Assembly (NCBI GenBank): GCA_013695925.1
Contig: JACCZO010000359.1
Location: 1 to 11,432, forward strand
From: Chthoniobacterales bacterium
Lineage (GTDB): Bacteria; Verrucomicrobiota; Verrucomicrobiia; Chthoniobacterales; UBA10450
Direction of reading: 5' to 3'
DNA length: 11,432 bases
Shown here one piece after another: positions 6,936-11,432 of this stretch (its first letter is position 1; the number at the start of each line of letters is the position of its first letter). Under the pieces are notes generated by a model that searched no databases, was not told the DNA's origin, and saw only the letters and a list, made by a program, of their open reading frames with translations. Made by a program: the position numbers and the translations under genes.

Positions 6936-7960
6936 AAAAAATTCTCGCGGCCGTTTTCCAGATCGCAGTCACGCTCGCAGTCCTCTACTGGGTCTTTCAC
7001 GATCCGCAGAAGCGCGCGCAGATGGGCGTGGCGTTGCGGAGCGCGGATTATCGCTGGGTCGCGGGAGCGATTTTCGCCTATCTGATGGTCGAATTTGCGG
7101 CCGCAGTGCGTTGGCACATTTTGCTCAAGGTGCAGCGGATTCATCTCAGCCTGCCGCGCGTTTCGGGTTTGTTCCTGATCGGCATGTTTTACAACCAGTT
7201 CCTGCCCGGCGGGACGGGCGGCGACATCATGAAGAGCTACCTGCTGCTCAAGGAAACGCCGGGCAAAGCGACCGGCGCGCTCCTCGCGGTGGTCTTTGAT
7301 CGCATGGTCGGGCTGGTCGCCCTGATCGCCATCACCGGCATTTTGATTGGGTTACGCTACCGCTGGCTGACCCAGCTTCCCGAAACCCGGCATCTCGTCT
7401 GGGTCTTGCTCGCCGTCCTCGGCAGCGCCGTCCTGATGCTGCTCACCTCGTTTGTCGTAAGCGGGGCGAATCTCGCGCACAAATTGCCGCAGCGATTCCC
7501 CGGGCGCGAGAAACTGATCGAGCTTTCGGCTGCTTATCATCTTTACGCGCACCACTGGCGCGCCACCCTGGCGGCCTTCGGCGCTTCGCTTGTCGCGCAT
7601 CTCTCGACTTTCGCGACCTTTCTCTGTGTCGCGTATGCCTTTCGGGCCAAAGTCGCGGTGATCGATTTCTTCGCCATCATGCCGATCGAGCGCACGATTT
7701 CGTCGTTGCCGATCAGTTTCGCCGGAGTGGGCCTGCGCGAGAAAATTTTCCAGATCATGCTGCACGGTCTTTGCGGGGTGCCGGAAGCGGTCGCGGTCCT
7801 GATCGGGTCGATGAGTTTCCTCGTGATGCTGGTCTGTTCCGCGCCGGGCGGGATTGTCTATTTCTTCTACAAACCGAGCGGGCAGGCCGGACACGTGAAG
7901 CTGAGCGAGATGCGCAAAGAAGTGGCGACGCTGGAGCATGAAATCACCGAAAGCGAGTAA
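6932..7960 (+). CDS. Lysylphosphatidylglycerol synthase-type (UPF0104/YbhN) membrane protein
   Basis: A 342-residue integral membrane protein of the LPG_synthase_TM (UPF0104, YbhN-like) family. Related domains form the flippase half of MprF; free-standing ones are poorly characterised and are thought to act on lipids or glycolipids in the inner membrane. Signature segments are FYNQFLPGGTGGDIMKSYLL at about residues 85-105 and LPISFAGVGLREKIF at about 259-273. About seven to eight hydrophobic spans are visible, starting with ILAAVFQIAVTLAVLYWVF. The C-terminus is a short charged cytosolic tail. The ATG overlaps the TGA of the TIM-barrel gene, with GGAGGAG at 6914-6920 as ribosome site. There is no lysyl-transferase domain, so lysylation itself is not expected. 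Coupling to a sugar-isomerase-like enzyme hints at sugar or lipid metabolism, by inference only. Confidence 0.87.
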   Translation: MKKILAAVFQIAVTLAVLYWVFHDPQKRAQMGVALRSADYRWVAGAIFAYLMVEFAAAVRWHILLKVQRIHLSLPRVSGLFLIGMFYNQFLPGGTGGDIMKSYLLLKETPGKATGALLAVVFDRMVGLVALIAITGILIGLRYRWLTQLPETRHLVWVLLAVLGSAVLMLLTSFVVSGANLAHKLPQRFPGREKLIELSAAYHLYAHHWRATLAAFGASLVAHLSTFATFLCVAYAFRAKVAVIDFFAIMPIERTISSLPISFAGVGLREKIFQIMLHGLCGVPEAVAVLIGSMSFLVMLVCSAPGGIVYFFYKPSGQAGHVKLSEMRKEVATLEHEITESE

Positions 7961-7975
7961 GGTGGGCAAGCCACC
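7961..7975. other. Short hairpin right after the membrane-protein gene
   Basis: GGTGG-gcaag-CCACC, a 5-bp stem with a 5-base loop beginning at the base after the TAA stop. No T-run follows. It abuts the REP-like repeat at 7977, so it may be part of that insertion's flank rather than a terminator. Confidence 0.35.
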
Positions 7976-7976
7976 C

Positions 7977-8060
7977 AATGTGGGAGGGGCCTCTGCGCCC
8001 CGATCTGCCAGGGCAATGCCACGCGCCAAGTCATCGGGGCGCAAAGGCCCCTCCCACATT
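7977..8060. repeat. REP-like inverted pair (family 2), copy 2
   Basis: Left arm 7977-8004 and right arm 8033-8060 are inverted repeats of 28 bases with one mismatch, around a 28-base loop. The arms match those at 4610-4682 (GTGGGAGGGGCC..GCGCCCCGAT core), while the loops are unrelated. It lies between the membrane-protein stop and the conserved part of the RibD-like gene, and the latter's open frame runs through it. In both copies the right arm is read in the same phase (SGRK-S/G-PSHIA) just before the next gene. Confidence 0.87.
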
Positions 8061-8753
8061 GCTCGGCGCACGCGTCCGCTGGTCGCCGCGACTTTCGCCA
8101 TGACGGTCGATGGCAAAATCACCACCCGCACTTTCTCGCCGGTCGATTTCACCTCGCGCGAAGACAAGCTTCACCTCCTGCGCATGCGGTCGTTAGGCGA
8201 GGCCGTTCTCATCGGGCGCAGCACCCTCGCGCACGACAACGTCCGGCTCGGCCTGCCCGATCCGAAAATGCGGGCCGAGCGCGAAGCCCGCGGGCAGGCG
8301 CCCTACCCGTTGCGCGTGATCGTCTCCAACGAAGGCCGAATCGATCCCGCGCTCAATATTTTTAAAACCGATTTCTCGCGCATCGTCATTTTCTCGACCA
8401 CGCGCATGCCGCGAAAATACCAGGTGGCGTTGCGTGACAAGGCGACCCTGCGTCTCAGCGAAGCCCGCACCGTCAATCTCGCGCGCATGTTGCGCGTGTT
8501 GCGCAGCGAGTATGGCGTGCGCCGGGTCGCCTGCGAGGGTGGTGCGGAATTGTTTCGCGGACTGCTCGAATTGCAACTGGTCGATCAACTCAATCTTACG
8601 ATCGCGCCCTACATCTTCGGCGGGAAAGATGCGCCCACCCTCACCGGGCGCGGCGCGAGCTTCCTCCCGGCCAGCGTCCGCTGTTCGTTAGTCGAGCTGC
8701 GGACAATAGGCGAAGAATGCTTTCTCCAATACAAGCTGCGCTACGCGAAGTAA
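8016..8753 (+). CDS. RibD C-terminal-domain (dihydrofolate-reductase-fold) reductase
   Basis: A stand-alone RibD_C domain protein. In riboflavin synthesis this domain reduces the pyrimidinone ribosylamino phosphate with NADPH; stand-alone homologues may serve that pathway or an unrelated reduction. Family marks are RPLVAATFAMTVDGKITT (from about 8067), GEAVLIGRSTLAHDNVRL, VRRVACEGGAELFRGLLE and LVDQLNLTIAPYIFGGKDAP. No cytidine-deaminase-like domain is present. The start is uncertain. The conserved region begins near 8067, but the ATG at 8016 lies in the loop of the repeat at 7977-8060. Another ATG at 7938 overlaps the upstream gene, an internal ATG at 8100 would cut the first strand, and none has a well-spaced Shine-Dalgarno. 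I use 8016 as a compromise (245 residues). The stable stem of the repeat would cover this start in the mRNA. Confidence 0.8.
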   Translation: MPRAKSSGRKGPSHIARRTRPLVAATFAMTVDGKITTRTFSPVDFTSREDKLHLLRMRSLGEAVLIGRSTLAHDNVRLGLPDPKMRAEREARGQAPYPLRVIVSNEGRIDPALNIFKTDFSRIVIFSTTRMPRKYQVALRDKATLRLSEARTVNLARMLRVLRSEYGVRRVACEGGAELFRGLLELQLVDQLNLTIAPYIFGGKDAPTLTGRGASFLPASVRCSLVELRTIGEECFLQYKLRYAK

Positions 8754-8757
8754 CCCT

Positions 8758-8780
8758 GGAGAGCACCGCGCCGTCGGTGC
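8758..8780. repeat. Possible solitary REP-like hairpin
   Basis: GGAG (8758-8761) is followed by a perfect 6-bp stem GCACCG/CGGTGC (8763-8768 with 8775-8780) around a 6-base loop. The layout, tetranucleotide head plus GC-rich hairpin, resembles the units at 4187-4274, but the sequence is only loosely related and there is no inverted partner. It lies just after the RibD-like stop. Confidence 0.4.
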
Positions 8781-8867
8781 GTGGGCGGCGCACCAGCTCG
8801 CCGCCGCAATTTGGGCAGAAGGTGCATTCGTAGCCCCAGATGGAGGCTTGATCGGTTGGGGTGAGGC
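8761..8867 (-). pseudogene. Relic of a DUF1272-type small zinc protein
   Basis: On the minus strand the frame reads LTPTDQASIWGYECTFC directly followed by PNCGGELVRRPRTDGAV. DUF1272 proteins (~60-90 residues) carry a Cys-rich start, then a D...I(C/S)(F/Y)ECTFC segment, a spacer of about 15 residues, and CPNCGGELV.RP. Here ECTFC and PNCGGELVRRP are in frame and in order but the spacer is deleted, and the N-terminal CECC segment is absent. No sensible start codon or ribosome site is seen. The rest of the 8754-8977 gap shows nothing else recognisable. The match is from memory of the family and has not been searched. Confidence 0.6.
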
Positions 8868-8977
8868 GATTTTTCGCATCTTTCACCTTTGTTCCGAATT
8901 TCCAGGGCCATACTCTCGTCCCACTCGTTGCGCGGTATCTTCCGCAGTTTATCCTGAGACTCTTTTTCAGACGAATC

Positions 8978-9439
8978 ATGCAGATCGGCAATTCCATCAT
9001 TATCCAGGCTCCGCGCGACGCGATCTTCGAGACTGCGGCCGACCTCGAGAATTGGCCCCGCATCCTGCCCCATTACCGTTCCATCCGTTTCCTGGAGAGA
9101 AACGCCCAGCGCAGCATCGTCGAGATGGCAGCGCTCCGCTCCGGCATCCCGATTTCATGGACCTCCGAGTTCGTGGTCGATCGCGACCGGATGGAGCTGC
9201 GTTTCCTGCATCTGAAAAAATTCACCCGTGGGATGAAAGTGATCTGGACCTTCCAGGAGACGCCGCTCGGCGTTTTGGTGGAGATCGCGCACGTCCTGCG
9301 CTTTCGGGTCGCGGCCCTGGCCCCGATCGCCGAGCCGATCATTGGGGGCTTCTTTATCCATCACGTCGCGAACCAGACTTTGCGGGCAATGAAGGCGCAT
9401 CTCGAAAAACCTCCTGTCCCAGCATCCCGGAAAGGCTGA
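8978..9439 (+). CDS. SRPBCC-family protein (polyketide cyclase/aromatase-like)
   Basis: A 153-residue START/SRPBCC-fold protein. It opens MQIGNSIIIQAPRDAIFETA followed by ADLENWPRILPHYRSIRFLE, the typical first strand and helices of the cyclase/dehydrase and CoQ-binding-like branch, and ends with the long C-terminal helix (HHVANQTLRAMKAHLE). Such proteins form a hydrophobic cavity; some are polyketide aromatases/cyclases, others lipid or quinone carriers. An upstream ATG at 8861 would add 39 residues with no family similarity and would overlap the zinc-protein relic on the other strand, so the ATG at 8978 is preferred; no strong Shine-Dalgarno is present. It ends 16 bases before a ketoacyl-synthase gene, which suggests they share a fatty-acid- or polyketide-like pathway (inference). 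Confidence 0.85.
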   Translation: MQIGNSIIIQAPRDAIFETAADLENWPRILPHYRSIRFLERNAQRSIVEMAALRSGIPISWTSEFVVDRDRMELRFLHLKKFTRGMKVIWTFQETPLGVLVEIAHVLRFRVAALAPIAEPIIGGFFIHHVANQTLRAMKAHLEKPPVPASRKG

Positions 9440-9455
9440 GAGTCGAATCCACTTC

Positions 9456-10709
9456 ATGGGTCAGCCAAAACGTCGCGCCGTCATTACCGGCCTCGGCCCC
9501 ATCACTGCTGTCGGCATCGGACGGGATGAATTCTGGCAGGGGCTGCGCGCGGAGCGGGGCGGCATTCGCCGGTTGGAAAGTTTCGACAGCTCGATCTTCA
9601 ATGCGCATTGCGCGGCCGAAATCCCGGCCTGGGCGCCAGAAAAATTTTTCCCGCCGCAGCGCCTGAAACGGCTCGATCGTTATGCCCAGTTTTCCGTCGC
9701 CTCGGCCAAACTCGCGCTCGATGATGCCGGCATCGAATGGTCGCGGGAAGAACCGCAGCATCGCATCGGCGTTAGTTTCGGGACGGCCTTAGGCGGGATC
9801 GCGAATGCCGAATCCGAACATGCGCATTTTTTAAAAAAGGGCAGCCGCGCCGTCAACCAGACGCTGGCGCTCCAGGTCTTCGGCGGCTCGGCTCACACCA
9901 ACATCGCGATCGAGTTTGGCTTCCGCGGGGCGGGGACCACGAATTCAAACAGTTGCGCCAGCGGCACCATCGCCGTCGGCGAAGCGCTCCGTTATATCCG
10001 GGATGATTTCGCCGACGTCATCGTGGCCGGGGGCGCGGAATCGCCGCTCAGCCAGCTTACCTTTGGTGCCTTCGCTTTCATTAAAACGATGAGCCAGCAG
10101 GACCCGGCGCACGCCTGCCGGCCCTTCGACCGGTTACGCGACGGATTTGTCATGGGCGAAGGCGCGGCCTCGCTCATCATCGAAGAACTGGAGCACGCCC
10201 GCGCTCGTGGCGCGCACATCTATGCTGAAGTCCTCGGTTACAGCCTGAACAACGACGCCTTTCACATGACTTCGCCGCTCCCGGGGGGCGAGTCGTGCAT
10301 CCGCGCCATGCGCGAGACGCTGGCTGACGCCGGCCTCGCTCCGGAGCAGATCGACTACATCAACGCGCACGCCAGCTCCACCCAGCTCAACGACAGCACC
10401 GAGACGATGGCGATCAAGGAAGTCTTCGGTGCGCACGCCTACCAGATCCCGGTTAGCGGGACGAAGGCCTACACCGGCCATCCGTTAGGCGCGACCGGTG
10501 CGATCGAGGCGGCGCTTTGCGCCCTAACGATCGATCGCGGCTGGGTGCCGCCGACCTTGAACTGGGAAAATCCCGATCCGGCCTGCGATCTCGACGTCGT
10601 CCCGCAGCACGGGCGCGAGCTCAAGGTCGATCATATTTTGAGCAACTCCTTCGGCTTCGGCGGGATCAATGCCTGCATTGTGCTCGGGCGCGTGCCGACC
10701 GGCAATTGA
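9456..10709 (+). CDS. Beta-ketoacyl-ACP synthase, FabF (KAS II)-like
   Basis: A 417-residue condensing enzyme of the thiolase fold, extending acyl chains on acyl carrier protein by decarboxylative condensation. It starts with RRAVITGLGPITAVG, the usual FabF N-terminus. The active site is complete: Cys167 (SNSCASGT), His305 (NAHASSTQLND), Lys337 and His342 (GTKAYTGHPLGATG). The C-terminal SNSFGFGGINAC is also typical. Small departures from housekeeping FabF, such as HASST for HGTST and GGINA for GGTNA, together with the SRPBCC neighbour, suggest a specialised synthase rather than the primary FabF, but this is not certain. No acyl carrier protein or chain-length-factor gene is in the window. 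TTAGGC occurs twice as Leu-Gly codons (9789-9794 and 10485-10490). Confidence 0.92.
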   Translation: MGQPKRRAVITGLGPITAVGIGRDEFWQGLRAERGGIRRLESFDSSIFNAHCAAEIPAWAPEKFFPPQRLKRLDRYAQFSVASAKLALDDAGIEWSREEPQHRIGVSFGTALGGIANAESEHAHFLKKGSRAVNQTLALQVFGGSAHTNIAIEFGFRGAGTTNSNSCASGTIAVGEALRYIRDDFADVIVAGGAESPLSQLTFGAFAFIKTMSQQDPAHACRPFDRLRDGFVMGEGAASLIIEELEHARARGAHIYAEVLGYSLNNDAFHMTSPLPGGESCIRAMRETLADAGLAPEQIDYINAHASSTQLNDSTETMAIKEVFGAHAYQIPVSGTKAYTGHPLGATGAIEAALCALTIDRGWVPPTLNWENPDPACDLDVVPQHGRELKVDHILSNSFGFGGINACIVLGRVPTGN

Positions 10710-10740
10710 CGCCGCCTCCGCGCCCTCCTAACATGCGCGC

Positions 10741-11432
10741 GTGCAAGTCGAATTGGAGCAACTCCTCATCCTGCAGGATCGCGCTCAGAAAATTCGTCAG
10801 GTGGAAGCGGAACTGAAGAGCCTGCCGCAGGAGCGCAAATCGCTCGAGGCCCAGGTCGCCGCCGCCTCCGCCAGCCTCGAGGCAACGAAGGACAGGGCCC
10901 GTCACATCGAGGTGGAGAAGAAACGCCTCGAGCTCGATGTCGGGACGCGCAGCGAGAGCATCGCGCGGCTCAAGACGCAGCAATATGAGACGCGCAAGAA
11001 CGACGAATTTTCCGCGATGGGCCGCGAGATCGAGCGCTATCAAAATGAGATCAGCACGCTGGAAGACCAGGAACTGGAATTGATGGAACAGGCCGACGTT
11101 CTGAAGGCGCAAATCGCGGTCGAGGCAAAGCAGGCTGCCGCCGCCAAGGAATCGATTGCGAAGCAGGTCGCGAACCTTGAGTCAAAGCAGGCGACGCTCA
11201 CCACCCGGCTGGAAGATTTAAAAAAGGAGCGGGAAGAACTGGCCGCTAAAGTCGATGAAGATTTGCTCGACCGTTTCAACCGGCTTTTCGCCAGCAAAGG
11301 CGACGCGGCCGTGGTCGCGCTGGAGCACGAATTCTGCACCGGCTGCCACATGAAAGTGACGACCGCGACTTCCGTTCACGTAAAGGGCGGCCTGGAGATC
11401 GTGAGCTGCGAGCAGTGCGGCCGGATTCTTTA
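10741..11432 (+). CDS. C4-type zinc-ribbon coiled-coil protein (3' end cut by window)
   Basis: The open frame from a GTG at 10741 runs to the window edge (230 full codons). It starts VQVELEQLLILQDRAQKIRQ, and almost the whole of residues 1-180 is a charged heptad-like coiled coil (for example KRLELDVGTRSESIARLK and DLKKEREELAAKV). The C-terminus is a zinc ribbon: Cys199 and Cys202 in CTGC, Cys223 and Cys226 in CEQC. This is the zf-RING_7 (former DUF164) architecture; some members have been linked to nucleic-acid binding or cell-surface processes, but the function here is unknown. Family members end a few residues after CxxCGRIL, so the stop is probably within a few bases of the edge. An ATG at 10733 is in the wrong frame. 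Confidence 0.87.
   Translation, partial: MQVELEQLLILQDRAQKIRQVEAELKSLPQERKSLEAQVAAASASLEATKDRARHIEVEKKRLELDVGTRSESIARLKTQQYETRKNDEFSAMGREIERYQNEISTLEDQELELMEQADVLKAQIAVEAKQAAAAKESIAKQVANLESKQATLTTRLEDLKKEREELAAKVDEDLLDRFNRLFASKGDAAVVALEHEFCTGCHMKVTTATSVHVKGGLEIVSCEQCGRIL

Noticed and set aside
7961..8060. Intrinsic terminator after the membrane-protein gene
   Set aside because: The stems are strong, but no T-run follows any of them and the same repeat occurs elsewhere as an inverted pair; transcription stopping here is untested.
4187..8060. CRISPR array or toxin-antitoxin/defence locus among the repeats
   Set aside because: The repeats are inverted, few and widely separated, have no regular spacers, and no cas, toxin or nuclease gene is nearby.
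8861..8977. Upstream ATG for the SRPBCC protein
   Set aside because: The added 39 residues have no family similarity and the domain begins precisely at the ATG at 8978.
1086..10490. TTAGGC copies as telomere-type repeats
   Set aside because: The copies are single, dispersed and mostly inside bacterial genes, not in tandem.
10733..10740. ATG at 10733 as the start of the zinc-ribbon protein
   Set aside because: It is out of frame with the coiled-coil/zinc-ribbon reading frame, which fits the GTG at 10741.

Overview
GC-rich bacterial DNA (about 62% GC by eye). Every complete gene is on the + strand and tightly packed. Gene content and style suggest a soil Verrucomicrobiota-type genome (Spartobacteria/Chthoniobacterales-like): many starts without a Shine-Dalgarno, a stand-alone RibD C-terminal domain protein, a C4 zinc-ribbon coiled-coil protein and abundant REP-like palindromes. 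That taxonomic call is inference, not proven by the window.

Region 1 (29-3971) is a TCA-cycle operon: sucC, two tandem paralogous VOC-fold proteins, sucD, then gltA (citrate synthase). Junctions are a 4-base GTGA overlap, a 4-base ATGA overlap, a 20-base gap and a 4-base gap, so the VOC pair is embedded between the two subunit genes of succinyl-CoA synthetase.

Region 2 (3972-4718) is decaying DNA. It holds a shattered rtcB (RNA ligase) relic in at least three reading frames. A REP-like inverted pair (4187-4274) replaces its middle, and a second pair of another family (4610-4682) replaces its C-terminus.

Region 3 (4719-8753) holds an MFS exporter, a TIM-barrel sugar-isomerase-like enzyme, a translationally coupled lysylphosphatidylglycerol-synthase-type membrane protein, a second copy of the 4610 repeat family (7977-8060), and a RibD C-terminal-domain reductase whose 5' end runs into that repeat.

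Region 4 (8754-8977) is a 224-base gap with a minus-strand relic of a small DUF1272-type zinc protein and a solitary REP-like hairpin.

Region 5 (8978-11432) holds an SRPBCC (cyclase/aromatase-like) protein, a FabF-type ketoacyl synthase with an intact Cys-His-Lys-His active site 16 bases downstream, and a GTG-started coiled-coil zinc-ribbon protein cut by the window edge.

Two features cross gene boundaries. One is the set of REP-like inverted pairs, one of which shows compensatory base changes between its two halves. The other is a dispersed 9-mer, TCGTTAGGC, found six times exactly plus several near matches, which often brings in the otherwise uncommon TTA leucine codon. No CRISPR, tRNA or rRNA was seen, and no convincing novel defence or biosynthetic system.
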